Source of the DNA: an uncultured Commensalibacter sp.
GTDB taxonomy: Bacteria > Pseudomonadota > Alphaproteobacteria > Acetobacterales > Acetobacteraceae
Direction of reading: 5' to 3'
Length of the DNA stretch: 64,000 bases
NCBI GenBank assembly: GCA_945266285.1
Contig: CALYOP010000003.1
Span: 1-64,000, forward strand
The translations under genes were made by a program, and so were the position numbers. The notes beneath the pieces are model-generated. The model was not told the origin of the DNA and ran no database searches. It saw only the letters and a program-made list of their open reading frames with translations. Shown in pieces: positions 36,893 through 45,443 of this stretch (positions within the stretch are counted from its first letter, which is position 1; each line of letters begins with the position of its first letter).

Positions 36893-37708
36893 TTAAGGCG
36901 TAGGTAAAGTTTCGAATAATTCACCTCCAAAGCGGATAGGTGCAACCTTACGCGCAAGACCTGTTTTATCGTCTGTTTCAACCCAAATACCGCATAATGT
37001 GGCCTCGCCTTCTGCGGGATTAAAGCGCATTGTTGGTATTTTAGTTAAAAAACGGTGAATAGCAGCCTCTTGCTGCATCCCAATCACACTATCATAGGCA
37101 CCGCACATACCTGCATCCGTTTGAAAAGCAGTCCCTGCGGGTAATATACGATGATCCGCTGTAGGAATATGCGTATGCGTTCCAACGACCACTGAAACTT
37201 TGCCATCCAGAAAATAACCTATCGCTGTTTTTTCACTGGTTGCCTCAGCATGAATGTCTACTAGAATAGCGTGTACACTTTCACCCATAGGATATTGTGC
37301 GACAAGGTTTTCTACCAAACGAAATGGATCATCTAATAGATCCATATACAACCGCCCCATGGCATTAATTACTAATATCTTACGGTTATCGGACAAGCAT
37401 ATAATATGATACCCTTTACCAGGGGTTAAAACCGGATAATTCAAAGGGCGAATAATTCTTGGTTCTTCTGAAATATAGGGAATGAGATCTTTTCTATCCC
37501 AGCTATGATTACCTAAGGTGATACAATCAACACCGGCTTTAAATAATGCTTCTGCAATCGCTGGGGAAAGACCAAAGCCGTGACTTGCATTTTCGCCATT
37601 TGCTATTACAATATCTGCTTTTAAACTGTTTTTTAACTGCGGCAATTTGTTATAAATCGCCTCACGACCACTGCGTCCGACAATATCCCCTAAAAAAATA
37701 ATACGCAC
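36893..37708 (-). CDS. YmdB-type metallophosphoesterase (TIGR00282 family)
   Basis: A 271-residue calcineurin-like phosphoesterase. Metal ligands are visible in order: IIFLGDIVGRSGREAI, IANGENASHGFG, TLGNHSWDRKDL, DIHAEATSEKTAIG and VVVGTHTHIPTADHRILP. B. subtilis YmdB of this family is a 2',3'-cAMP phosphodiesterase. It uses a GTG start one base after the stop of the upstream 5-formyltetrahydrofolate cyclo-ligase gene, so the two are coupled. Cellular substrate here unknown. Confidence 0.88.
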   Translation of the reverse strand: MRIIFLGDIVGRSGREAIYNKLPQLKNSLKADIVIANGENASHGFGLSPAIAEALFKAGVDCITLGNHSWDRKDLIPYISEEPRIIRPLNYPVLTPGKGYHIICLSDNRKILVINAMGRLYMDLLDDPFRLVENLVAQYPMGESVHAILVDIHAEATSEKTAIGYFLDGKVSVVVGTHTHIPTADHRILPAGTAFQTDAGMCGAYDSVIGMQQEAAIHRFLTKIPTMRFNPAEGEATLCGIWVETDDKTGLARKVAPIRFGGELFETLPTP

Positions 37709-37709
37709 C

Positions 37710-38282
37710 TTAACCCCGTTTAATCTGAATAATTTCTTGGTCCGTTATAATCGACGACAATACACAATCATAATCATCTGTTGGTACAACCGTTACCTCT
37801 TGATCTGCAAAGGCAAATCCAATAGCGGCACTATGGGATAACAAACAAAGTGTTCGATCATAATAACCCCCACCATATCCCAAACGATTTCCTTGACGAT
37901 CAAATGCCAATAATGGAACCAAAATAACATTAGGTATAACCTGATCACTCTGTGGGTGAAAGGTTTTATAACGTCCTTCTTCCATAACGACTTCAGGATG
38001 CCATTTCCTGAATATAAGTGGCATTCCTTTAGGTGTTGTTTCTGGAAGGGAAATTTTATACCCTTTTTCATAAAGCTGATAAAGTAGAGGACGCAGATCA
38101 GGCTCGTTCTCTAAAGGCCATACCCCAGCAATAATGCTATTATTGCTAAAATTCTTCTGGATTGCGTCTATAATATTTTGGATTAAAAAAGGTGTTCGTA
38201 ATGGGTATTGTTTCGACTGCGTTACACGTTGCTGTATCATTTGCAAACGAAGCCGTTGCTTAGTTTCTGAGATATTCCGCAT
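37710..38282 (-). CDS. ygfA: 5-formyltetrahydrofolate cyclo-ligase
   Basis: Converts 5-formyltetrahydrofolate to 5,10-methenyltetrahydrofolate using ATP. It has 190 residues from the ATG at 38282. Typical segments are ISETKQRLRLQMIQQR, GVWPLENEPDLRPLL and the C-terminal VPLLAFDRQGNRLGYGGGYY. The frame is open to 38330, but those 16 codons lie inside the 6S RNA and are not family-like. Position directly behind 6S RNA, as in many proteobacteria, supports the call and suggests co-transcription. Confidence 0.92.
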   Translation of the reverse strand: MRNISETKQRLRLQMIQQRVTQSKQYPLRTPFLIQNIIDAIQKNFSNNSIIAGVWPLENEPDLRPLLYQLYEKGYKISLPETTPKGMPLIFRKWHPEVVMEEGRYKTFHPQSDQVIPNVILVPLLAFDRQGNRLGYGGGYYDRTLCLLSHSAAIGFAFADQEVTVVPTDDYDCVLSSIITDQEIIQIKRG

Positions 38283-38299
38283 ATACCCTAACAGTGCGA

Positions 38300-38457
38300 A
38301 GTGAAGCCACCTTGGCCGTCGGTCTATCATCCCTTCCGGACCTGCATGTGCAGGTGGGCGCCAGTTAACGTGACCACGGTCGACGACAGTGCCAGCTCCC
38401 TAGGAAGTAGCTATCGGCCCAGGGGTTGATCTGCCTAACGCACCAGATAGCTTCACT
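38300..38457 (-). ncRNA. ssrS: 6S RNA
   Basis: A 158-nt element on the minus strand whose ends pair perfectly over 8 bp (AGTGAAGC at 38457-38450 with GCTTCACT at 38307-38300). The interior is GC-rich, contrasting with the AT-rich surroundings, and holds an internal hairpin around CACCTGCA-TGCAGGT. It lies between zapA and the 5-formyltetrahydrofolate cyclo-ligase gene, the conserved place of ssrS in proteobacteria. A TATAAT at 38463-38458 directly precedes it. 6S RNA binds sigma-70 RNA polymerase and tunes transcription in stationary phase. The mature 5' end may differ by a few bases. Confidence 0.9.
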
Positions 38458-38464
38458 ATTATAT

Positions 38465-38797
38465 TTAGGATATTTTAAGCTTGTTTGCAATACCTTCGAC
38501 ACGAATGGTAAACTGCATTAATTGCTCTTTTAACCGTTTATTTTCTTCTTCAAGTTTTTTTATCGTATTTTGATTATTGATTTCATTAATATGATTTTGA
38601 AGATCATATAATTTATCTGCCATTAATAAGCTGGCCAATGCCAATAAACGTCCTTCACCACTTTGCCCACCGAGTTTACGGATTTGTTCGATGTGGTTTT
38701 CTACTTCTTGTGCCATTGCCTGTAAATGTTCTTCTTGCCCATCATCACATCCGACGGTATAAGCATAGCCATTAATTGTCACTGTTACCTGTGCCAT
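38465..38797 (-). CDS. zapA: Cell division protein ZapA
   Basis: Cytoplasmic FtsZ-associated protein, 110 residues. The globular head (VTVTINGYAYTVGCDDGQEE) is followed by a coiled coil that mediates dimer/tetramer formation (LASLLMADKLYDLQ; IKKLEEENKRLKEQLMQ). It promotes FtsZ filament bundling. It starts 3 nt after the stop of the upstream coiled-coil gene and its stop lies just before the -10-like element of 6S RNA. Confidence 0.92.
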   Translation of the reverse strand: MAQVTVTINGYAYTVGCDDGQEEHLQAMAQEVENHIEQIRKLGGQSGEGRLLALASLLMADKLYDLQNHINEINNQNTIKKLEEENKRLKEQLMQFTIRVEGIANKLKIS

Positions 38798-38800
38798 TAC

Positions 38801-39139
38801 TTATTTCTTTGCTTCATGATAAGAAGATTTAAGATTTTTATCCATATCCCGTGATTTCTCAAGGATATCCTTAATACGTACCATCAACATATCGAGATTG
38901 GCAACCACAGAATCTAACTTAGCCTGAGCAGGTTCTGTAGAAGAAAAATGATTTCGTTTCTCTATAGCAGACACAATTATATCTAATGCCTTTTCCAGAC
39001 GCTGCTGTGTATCACCATCCTCTTTATTTAACGTAGACGCTTCGTCCTGTCTCATTTTATTGAGATTGTTAGATTGAATCACGTGATCTTCCCTGTCCCA
39101 GTCCCTAAAATTCATAACTGAAAATTTCTTTTTACTCAA
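38801..39139 (-). CDS. Coiled-coil protein upstream of zapA (DUF4164/ZauP-like)
   Basis: A 112-residue charged protein with a heptad-rich C-terminal half (QRLEKALDIIVSAIEKRN; LDSVVANLDMLMVRIKDILE). Alphaproteobacteria commonly carry a small coiled-coil gene directly before zapA; in Caulobacter this is ZauP, which works with ZapA at the Z-ring. Assignment rests on position, size and coiled coil rather than clear sequence identity. The frame opens with a TTG at 39139; an ATG at 39115 is an equally possible start, neither having a strong ribosome site. Confidence 0.65.
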   Translation of the reverse strand: MSKKKFSVMNFRDWDREDHVIQSNNLNKMRQDEASTLNKEDGDTQQRLEKALDIIVSAIEKRNHFSSTEPAQAKLDSVVANLDMLMVRIKDILEKSRDMDKNLKSSYHEAKK

Positions 39140-39197
39140 TTAACTTTATTATAAAAATCTGTTTTCATTCAACCACCAATAACCTACAAAATAAATT

Positions 39198-39665
39198 ATG
39201 CCTGATCAACGAACAACATATACCGGAAAAAAGAACATCCTTGTAAACAATTTTCGTGATTTATCCGAAACCAATCCCCTTGTTATTACTGTATATAATC
39301 TTACAGATATTACGTTTTTGAAACAAAATATAGCAAAACAAACGAAATATCTACAATTTTTATCAAGCTTAAATGCGGCGGCGTATCTCGGCGTCCGAGG
39401 ATGGCTGGCATTAATGAAACTTACACAAAAGGTTTTACGTATTGTTCCTGACCATATGCTCGATTGTGGGTGTAATGGCGGTTTGGCAATGGCTGCCTTA
39501 AGACTAGGTCAAAAGAAAATTATTTTTGATTCGACATCGCCTCAATTTAAAACACTGGTCTATCGTGCAACTGATCTAAACAGTCAGATCTTGCCTTCAC
39601 GGCCAAAATCCCTTGATCTTGCATGTCCAAAAACGCGTCAACTTTTAAAACGTAACGTTTCGTAA
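39198..39665 (+). CDS. Hypothetical protein upstream of class I aldolase
   Basis: A 155-residue protein I do not recognise. There is no signal peptide or clear membrane helix. A mid region LNAAAYLGVRGWLALMKLTQ is hydrophobic-amphipathic, followed by DHMLDCGCNGGLAMAALRLG and a basic tail. Its base composition is like that of its neighbours and no overlapping gene explains the frame, so it is probably real. It precedes the aldolase gene by about 107 nt on the same strand. No ribosome site is evident before the ATG. Confidence 0.6.
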   Translation: MPDQRTTYTGKKNILVNNFRDLSETNPLVITVYNLTDITFLKQNIAKQTKYLQFLSSLNAAAYLGVRGWLALMKLTQKVLRIVPDHMLDCGCNGGLAMAALRLGQKKIIFDSTSPQFKTLVYRATDLNSQILPSRPKSLDLACPKTRQLLKRNVS

Positions 39666-39772
39666 CAATATATTTGATATAACTATAAAATGAATAGCCA
39701 GTCATACGCGATTGCAGTATCCTTTTTAATATGTAGTTTAATATCAGGCTTTAGAAGGAAAAAAATCAGACT

Positions 39773-40693
39773 ATGAGCATGAAACTTACCCCTCAAGTCA
39801 AAAGCATCCTCGCCAATTATGAAACAGATAATGCCGGAACCAAAGCTAATCTGGCACGCATGTTGATGCATGGTAAATTAGCTGGAACAGGCAAGTTAAT
39901 CATTTTACCGGTCGACCAAGGTATGGAACACGGACCTGCGCGTTCCTTTGCTGCTAATCCAGCGGCTTATGACCCACATTATCATTATGATCTGGCTATT
40001 GAAGCAGGATTAAGTGCTTATGCTGCACCATTAGGCGCTTTGGAATGCGGTGCGGTTACATATTCCGGACAAATACCAACGATTCTTAAACTGAATAATG
40101 CAAATAGTTTAAGCAATATCAAAAATCAGGCTATTACCGGTTCAGTAACCGATGCGATACGGCTTGGTTGTGCTGGTATTGGTTATACGATCTATCCAGG
40201 CAGCGACTATTGCTATGAACAGATGAATATTCTGCGCGAATTAACACGCGAAGCAAAAGATGCGGGCTTGGTTGTTGTTGTATGGAGTTATCCTCGTGGT
40301 CCGCTTTTGGACAAAGCTGGAGAAACTGCCGTTGATATTTGCGCTTATGCAGCACATATCGCAGCTCAGATGGGGGCTCATATCATTAAAGTAAAGCCAC
40401 CAACCGATCATTTATCTTTGCCTGCAGCGAAAAAAGTCTATGAAGATCAGAAAGTTGATATTTCAACTTTAGCCAAACGGGTTGAACATATTATGCAATC
40501 TGCTTTTGCTGGACGGCGTATTGTTCTCTTCTCTGGTGGAGAACAAACAACTGATGATAAACTTTATCAAACCATTCAAGGTCTAAAAGATGGGGGTGCA
40601 ACAGGATCAATTATTGGTCGTAACACCTTCCAACGTCAACGCAAAGATGCTTTGACCATGCTGGATAAAATTATCAATATTTTCAAAAGCTAA
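39773..40693 (+). CDS. Class I fructose-bisphosphate aldolase (DhnA/FbaB type)
   Basis: A 306-residue Schiff-base aldolase of the archaeal/bacterial FbaB type, cleaving fructose 1,6-bisphosphate. Visible parts are LIILPVDQGMEHGPARSF, the Lys-containing AAQMGAHIIKVKPPTDHLS strand, and the phosphate-binding ends VLFSGGEQTTDD and GGATGSIIGRNTFQR. AGAAGG lies upstream of the ATG. A strong terminator follows. A related family member, ADH synthase, makes aromatic precursors in archaea, but bacterial context favours the glycolytic/gluconeogenic aldolase. Confidence 0.88.
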   Translation: MSMKLTPQVKSILANYETDNAGTKANLARMLMHGKLAGTGKLIILPVDQGMEHGPARSFAANPAAYDPHYHYDLAIEAGLSAYAAPLGALECGAVTYSGQIPTILKLNNANSLSNIKNQAITGSVTDAIRLGCAGIGYTIYPGSDYCYEQMNILRELTREAKDAGLVVVVWSYPRGPLLDKAGETAVDICAYAAHIAAQMGAHIIKVKPPTDHLSLPAAKKVYEDQKVDISTLAKRVEHIMQSAFAGRRIVLFSGGEQTTDDKLYQTIQGLKDGGATGSIIGRNTFQRQRKDALTMLDKIINIFKS

Positions 40694-40725
40694 TATAACT
40701 TTATAAAACTTTGATGATTTCTTAG

Positions 40726-40756
40726 ATGGGGGTTTCTTAACCCCCATTTTGTTTTT
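40726..40756 (+). terminator. Rho-independent terminator after the aldolase gene
   Basis: ATGGGGGTT (40726-40734) and AACCCCCAT (40739-40747) form a perfect 9-bp stem with a 4-nt loop, followed by TTTGTTTTT. Confidence 0.9.
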
Positions 40757-40819
40757 CCTTGAGATTATAGAATTTGTCGTTTATTTCTTTAAGTCCAATC
40801 AAGCGCCGCTGAGGTCTTT

Positions 40820-41458
40820 ATGGCAAATTGTGAACTTTATCTTTTAACGCCCCCTCATTTAGATCCAAAACAATTTAAACCATTGCTCGTTGAAGCATTA
40901 GATGCTGGCCCAATTGCGGCAGTACAGTTACGTCTTAAAGATATATCCGATGATGAAATTCGTCGCGCTATTGATGTGCTCCAACCTGTAGTCCAGGATC
41001 GAGATATTGCTTTTATTCTTAATGATCGCCCTGATTTAGCTGTCGAATGTGATTGTGATGGTGTGCATATTGGAATAGATGATATGCCTATCCCAGAAAC
41101 CCGAAAACTGATTGGGAATAAACAGCTCGGTGTTTCCTGCTATGATAGCCGTGATATGGCTATGCGTGGTGGTGAATTGGGGGCTGATTATGTTGCTTTT
41201 GGTGCTTTCTTTCCTTCACCTTCAAAAGAAACCGATGTTCGGGCTCCAGTAGAATTGCTAAGCTGGTGGTCGGAAATGATGGAACTTCCTGTCGTAGCGA
41301 TTGGTGGAATTACAGCGCAGAACTGCAAACCCTTAGTTCAAGCAGGTGCTGATTTTTTAGCTGTTATAAGCGCTGTATGGAATCATCCTAATGGCATCAC
41401 GGCTGGTGTACAAACCATGCTAAATGCCATCAAACAAGCCCAACATGAACAAAGCTGA
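40820..41458 (+). CDS. thiE: Thiamine-phosphate synthase
   Basis: Couples the pyrimidine and thiazole moieties to thiamine phosphate; 212 residues. Family motifs are AAVQLRLKDISDDE, FILNDRPDLAVECDCDGVHI, VSCYDSRDMAMRGGELGADYV, FGAFFPSPSKET and VVAIGGITAQNCKPLVQAGA. It follows the aldolase terminator, so it has its own promoter in the 40757-40819 region. No other thi genes are in the window. Confidence 0.93.
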   Translation: MANCELYLLTPPHLDPKQFKPLLVEALDAGPIAAVQLRLKDISDDEIRRAIDVLQPVVQDRDIAFILNDRPDLAVECDCDGVHIGIDDMPIPETRKLIGNKQLGVSCYDSRDMAMRGGELGADYVAFGAFFPSPSKETDVRAPVELLSWWSEMMELPVVAIGGITAQNCKPLVQAGADFLAVISAVWNHPNGITAGVQTMLNAIKQAQHEQS

Positions 41459-41521
41459 GATGCCTAACAACAATTTAACCTGCTTTTTCCCCCTTTTAAT
41501 CAGGGCGGTAAAAACGACTAA

Positions 41522-42382
41522 TTAGTTCGCACGTTGCATTAACATCGGTGGTTCCGTAAGCTGTTGGTCAAGATGTTCTTCTATTTTCTGGCTTTTTGTT
41601 GAATAAACAGGAGTCATATCTGTTTTTTCCTCCTGCTGCGTTGTTGTAGAAACCGGTATTGGTGGTAAGGGCGCTGAAAAAGACGGTAATGCAGCAGGTT
41701 CCATCGTAACGTTTAATAATCCCTGACTGACATACAAAGTACCATTTACTTGTGGAATACCATTAACCCAAATTCGGTTGATCTGCCCTGCTTGATTTTT
41801 TGTAACAAATTCACCCGTTGCTGGATCAATCGTTACATATAAAGGCTGGTTCGTATAGGTCTGTAATGCAACGGTACCGCCGCTTTCCTGAATGGCTTGT
41901 TGTAATTTCTTGGGTGAATAATTGCCTCTGACTATACTATATCCGATGAGTTGATGCAAAAGAGCTTCATTATTTACATCCATTAACGAACCATTTACAG
42001 GGAAAGGTGGTGTTTCTAGACCCGCATTTGGAATCGCAAATATTGTATAGGGACCTACACGATCCAGAAGCTTCATAAAGCCCGTTTTTCGTAAAGCTGC
42101 TGCGTAATCGGACAATACAATTGATGCCCGGATAGTCTGCTCCAAGGTTTCATCCGTATTCACCGGCATATCTGGCACAGGAAAGTCCTTAGCACCCGTA
42201 TAAGCCGGAATAAAATAAACCGAGTTATTTCCTTTTATATTATAAGGATCAACCCTTTTCGTTTTATAGCAGTTATTTTGATTCGACCCAGAAGTTTGAC
42301 ATTCCCGATTGTAACCGCAACCTGTTACCGATAATATGCTGATAGCCCCCAAAGATAGAGCTACTTTTTTCATATTCTTCAA
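41522..42382 (-). CDS. Fasciclin (FAS1) domain lipoprotein
   Basis: Predicted surface or periplasmic lipoprotein, 286 residues. The frame is open to 42460, but a TTG at 42382 has AGAGGA 8 nt upstream and gives a compact lipoprotein signal MKKVALSLGAISILSVTGCG with lipobox Cys; an ATG at 42373 is the alternative. The body is one FAS1 domain (DETLEQTIRASIVLSDYAAAL; GPYTIFAIPNAGLE; LLHQLIGYSIVRGNYSPKKL; INRIWVNGIPQVNGTLYVSQ), a fold used in adhesion. The C-terminal Pro/Gln-rich tail is probably disordered. Confidence 0.85.
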   Translation of the reverse strand: MKNMKKVALSLGAISILSVTGCGYNRECQTSGSNQNNCYKTKRVDPYNIKGNNSVYFIPAYTGAKDFPVPDMPVNTDETLEQTIRASIVLSDYAAALRKTGFMKLLDRVGPYTIFAIPNAGLETPPFPVNGSLMDVNNEALLHQLIGYSIVRGNYSPKKLQQAIQESGGTVALQTYTNQPLYVTIDPATGEFVTKNQAGQINRIWVNGIPQVNGTLYVSQGLLNVTMEPAALPSFSAPLPPIPVSTTTQQEEKTDMTPVYSTKSQKIEEHLDQQLTEPPMLMQRAN

Positions 42383-42576
42383 TGTTAAAATCCTCTTTTC
42401 TATAACAGATTGCAGCATCACTTTAACAAATCCCTGCTGATTACAGCGAAATAACGGCATATTATTTTTTTACATTACTTTACCATTTGTTAGCTTTATC
42501 CGTTCTCGGGCTATTCGACAAGCGGTCTCCACCGTTTTATTACAAATATGGTTTATAAATTGATCTTAACCTACCG

Positions 42577-43557
42577 TCATATCCATAAAATATCTTCAAT
42601 ATGCCGTGCACGTGTTGCCAACATAACAACACGATCCAGACCCATAGCAATACCCGAACAAGGAGGCATCGTATGCAAAGCCTCCAATAATTCTTCATCC
42701 ATAGGCCATTCTTCGACTTCGGGATATAATTTTTTCCGCTGCTTTCGATCCTCAATAAATCGGCTTCTTTGTTCTTTGGGATCGGTCAATTCTTCAAAAG
42801 CATTACATAATTCAAGTCCCGCAGCATATAGCTCAAATCGCAAAGCGACGCGCAAATCCCTAGGATCACGACGGGCCAAAGCTGCTTGACTAACCGGCCA
42901 ATGGGTCAAGAATGTTGGTCGTTCAAGACCAATATAAGGTTCAATTTTCTCTAAAAGGATTCGAAAAAACAAATCTTCCCAAGTTTCATAAGGACGTAAA
43001 GGATAATTCGCCGCCTTTGATAATTGGATCGCATCATTTCCAGTTTCTAATAAATCGATCCCAACATAACGTTCAAAGGCTTGTTGCAAGGTTAAACGTT
43101 CAAAAGGTTGCGAAATATCAATACGCCCTTTTTGATGTTCAACGATGGGTGGAAGAATAACCCGTAAAAGGTTCTCGGTTTCGTCCATCAAACCTTGCAG
43201 GTTACAATGGGGTCTATACCATTCCAACATTGTAAATTCGGGTAAATGCGTAGGGCCGCCTTCACGATTACGCCAAACCCGAGCCAATTGGTAAATAGGT
43301 CGCTGAATAGCAGCAACAATTCGTTTCATGGCAAATTCAGGACTGGTATGAAAAAAGAACCTTTTTTCCTTTCCCTGCGGCGTTTCATAAAGTGTTGCAA
43401 AAGGAGTAAGGTGAACCTCTTCACCTGGTGTTGCAACCATATAAGGGGTATCAACCTCTAAATACCCACGAGCATCAAAAAATGCCCTAATGGCATTTAT
43501 TATATATTGCCGACGTTGCAAAAACGGTAAACGATCCGCTATAGAAGCCTTATCCAT
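42577..43557 (-). CDS. epmA: EF-P lysine lysyltransferase EpmA (PoxA/GenX)
   Basis: Class II lysyl-tRNA-synthetase-like enzyme without an anticodon-binding domain, 326 residues. It attaches (R)-beta-lysine to elongation factor P. Motif 1 region QYIINAIRAFFDARGYLEVD, motif 2 PIYQLARVWRNREGGPTHLP and motif 3 PPCSGIAMGLDRVVMLA are present. It diverges from epmB, whose product supplies beta-lysine, and efp is the next gene but one, so the EF-P modification set is clustered. Confidence 0.95.
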   Translation of the reverse strand: MDKASIADRLPFLQRRQYIINAIRAFFDARGYLEVDTPYMVATPGEEVHLTPFATLYETPQGKEKRFFFHTSPEFAMKRIVAAIQRPIYQLARVWRNREGGPTHLPEFTMLEWYRPHCNLQGLMDETENLLRVILPPIVEHQKGRIDISQPFERLTLQQAFERYVGIDLLETGNDAIQLSKAANYPLRPYETWEDLFFRILLEKIEPYIGLERPTFLTHWPVSQAALARRDPRDLRVALRFELYAAGLELCNAFEELTDPKEQRSRFIEDRKQRKKLYPEVEEWPMDEELLEALHTMPPCSGIAMGLDRVVMLATRARHIEDILWI

Positions 43558-43654
43558 AAAACGAAATATTTTTCCTTGTAACTCTGATATTATATTCTAC
43601 ATAAGACAGAACAAACCTTTCTTTCAATGCCAAAATCCGTTTTACAATATCCTT

Positions 43655-44695
43655 ATGACCTCTTCCAAAACGCTTCATACGGTTGATGATTTACTTCGGG
43701 AAAAGCTAATCGACTTACAAGATGCACCCGCTTTAGAGCTTTTATCCAAACAATACGCAATTGCTATTTCTCCTGAAATGGTTAAATTGATTCATACGGC
43801 TGGTGATCCTATTGGACGTCAATATATTCCGCATCCTGATGAACGGATCACCCGTAACGAAGAAATGGCTGATCCTATTGGCGATGAAGCACTTTCACCT
43901 GTCCCAGGCATTGTTCATCGTTATGAAGATCGTGTGCTGTTAAAACCAATTCTGGCTTGTCCTGTTTATTGTCGTTTTTGTTTTCGTCGCGAACAAGTTG
44001 GACCAGAAAATGGGTTGCTCAGCGAAGAACAATTACAAAATGCTTTGCAATGGATTCAATCACATACCGAGATTCGAGAAGTCATTCTATCAGGGGGTGA
44101 GCCTTTAATGCTTTCACCACGCCGTATGAAAATGATTATTGATTCTCTAAATGCGATTACGCATGTCACTACTATTCGCCTACATAGTCGCCTTCCCTTT
44201 TCGGCGCCTAATCTTTTAAAAGATTCTTTGGTTGATATGCTGGCGACTTCCAAAGCATTATGGATTGTTTTACATGCTAATCACGCTGCGGAATTTACCG
44301 AAAATGCTTTTAAGGCCGTGCAAAAACTTCAACAAAAAGCTATTCCTTTACTAGGGCAATCTGTTTTGCTTAGCGGCGTTAATGACCGTGTCGATGCTTT
44401 GGAAGCCTTATTCCGGGCCATGGTTGAATGGCGAATAAAACCTTATTATCTCCATCAATTGGATCGTGCCCCTGGCACAGCACGATTTTATGTCCCCATT
44501 CAAACCGGTCAACAGCTTCTTGCCGGATTGCGTGGTCGCGTTACGGGTTTAGCATGGCCAACTTATGTACTGGATATTCCAGGAGGATATGGTAAAGTCC
44601 CGCTTGGACCCGAATATTATCATTCAGATCATCCCGATTCGATTTATGATCCTTATGGTAAGATTCATCAATTGTCGCTTTCTGAAAAAGGTTAG
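43655..44695 (+). CDS. epmB: EF-P beta-lysylation protein EpmB (lysine 2,3-aminomutase family)
   Basis: Radical SAM, PLP-dependent 2,3-aminomutase that makes (R)-beta-lysine for EpmA. It has 346 residues from the ATG at 43655. The cluster motif is CPVYCRFCFRREQVG (Cys102, Cys106, Cys109), then VILSGGEPLMLSPRRM, and the PLP-Lys region GGYGKVPLGPEYY near the C-terminus. The frame is open to 43490, overlapping divergent epmA, but the first 55 residues are Cys/Lys-rich and not family-like. efp follows after 67 nt. Confidence 0.93.
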   Translation: MTSSKTLHTVDDLLREKLIDLQDAPALELLSKQYAIAISPEMVKLIHTAGDPIGRQYIPHPDERITRNEEMADPIGDEALSPVPGIVHRYEDRVLLKPILACPVYCRFCFRREQVGPENGLLSEEQLQNALQWIQSHTEIREVILSGGEPLMLSPRRMKMIIDSLNAITHVTTIRLHSRLPFSAPNLLKDSLVDMLATSKALWIVLHANHAAEFTENAFKAVQKLQQKAIPLLGQSVLLSGVNDRVDALEALFRAMVEWRIKPYYLHQLDRAPGTARFYVPIQTGQQLLAGLRGRVTGLAWPTYVLDIPGGYGKVPLGPEYYHSDHPDSIYDPYGKIHQLSLSEKG

Positions 44696-44762
44696 TTGCT
44701 CTTTTTTTTCAAGAGCGTTAAAAACAGCCCAATCTATTATCAAGAAAAGTTAGAGTAAGAGT

Positions 44763-45329
44763 ATGAAACAACAGGCAAACCAAATACGTGCTGGTCAGGT
44801 GATTGAGCACGACGGCCGTCGCTGGTCTGTCCTTAAACAGCAAATTATCACGCCCGGAAAAGGCGGCGCCTTTATTCAGGTAGAAATGCGTGACCTTAAG
44901 ACAGGCAACAAGACCAATGAACGTTGGCGTACTGCGGATACCGTAGAACGGTTATTAACCGAAGATAAAGAATTCACCTTTTCCTACGAAGATGGTGAAA
45001 ATCTGGTTCTGATGGATCCTGAAACCTTTGAACAAACCATGCTTCCTAAAGATATCCTCGGTGATCGTGCACCTTTTCTTCAGGACAATATGAAATTAAT
45101 TGTAAACCTGGTTGAAGGGGATCCGGTATCGGTTGATCTTCCTGCACAGGTAACGCTTGAAGTTATCGAAGCAGAACCTGTAGTCAAAGGTCAGACTGCA
45201 AGCTCTTCATATAAACCTGCTGTATTAGCAAATGGCGTTAAAACATTGGTTCCTCCATTTGTTGAAGCTGGTGAACGCATTGTTGTCCGTACCGAAGACG
45301 GCAGCTATGTCGAAAGAGCCAAAAACTAA
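44763..45329 (+). CDS. efp: Elongation factor P
   Basis: Translation factor that rescues ribosomes stalled on polyproline; 188 residues with three beta domains. The tip loop TPGKGGAF carries Lys33, the expected beta-lysylation site (Lys34 in E. coli), in agreement with epmA and epmB next door. C-terminal VRTEDGSYVERAKN is typical. GTAAGAGT precedes the ATG. Polyproline-rich proteins (TolA, TonB, the OmpA-like protein) are encoded nearby. A terminator follows. Confidence 0.96.
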   Translation: MKQQANQIRAGQVIEHDGRRWSVLKQQIITPGKGGAFIQVEMRDLKTGNKTNERWRTADTVERLLTEDKEFTFSYEDGENLVLMDPETFEQTMLPKDILGDRAPFLQDNMKLIVNLVEGDPVSVDLPAQVTLEVIEAEPVVKGQTASSSYKPAVLANGVKTLVPPFVEAGERIVVRTEDGSYVERAKN

Positions 45330-45351
45330 TTTTTGCTATTAAAAAGTTTAG

Positions 45352-45395
45352 ATGTCCTATTCGTATTCAAAACGTGATAGGACATTTTTATTATT
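45352..45395 (+). terminator. Rho-independent terminator after efp
   Basis: ATGTCCTAT (45352-45360) and ATAGGACAT (45377-45385) form a perfect 9-bp stem with a 16-nt loop, followed by TTTTTATTATTTTT. Confidence 0.85.
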
Positions 45396-45443
45396 TTTCG
45401 ATTAAAAATAATATTTGATCGCGTTCAATCAGGGATCTTTTCC

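Noticed and set aside
38283..38330. Longer start for the 5-formyltetrahydrofolate cyclo-ligase
   Set aside because: It lies inside the 6S RNA and the added residues are not family-like.
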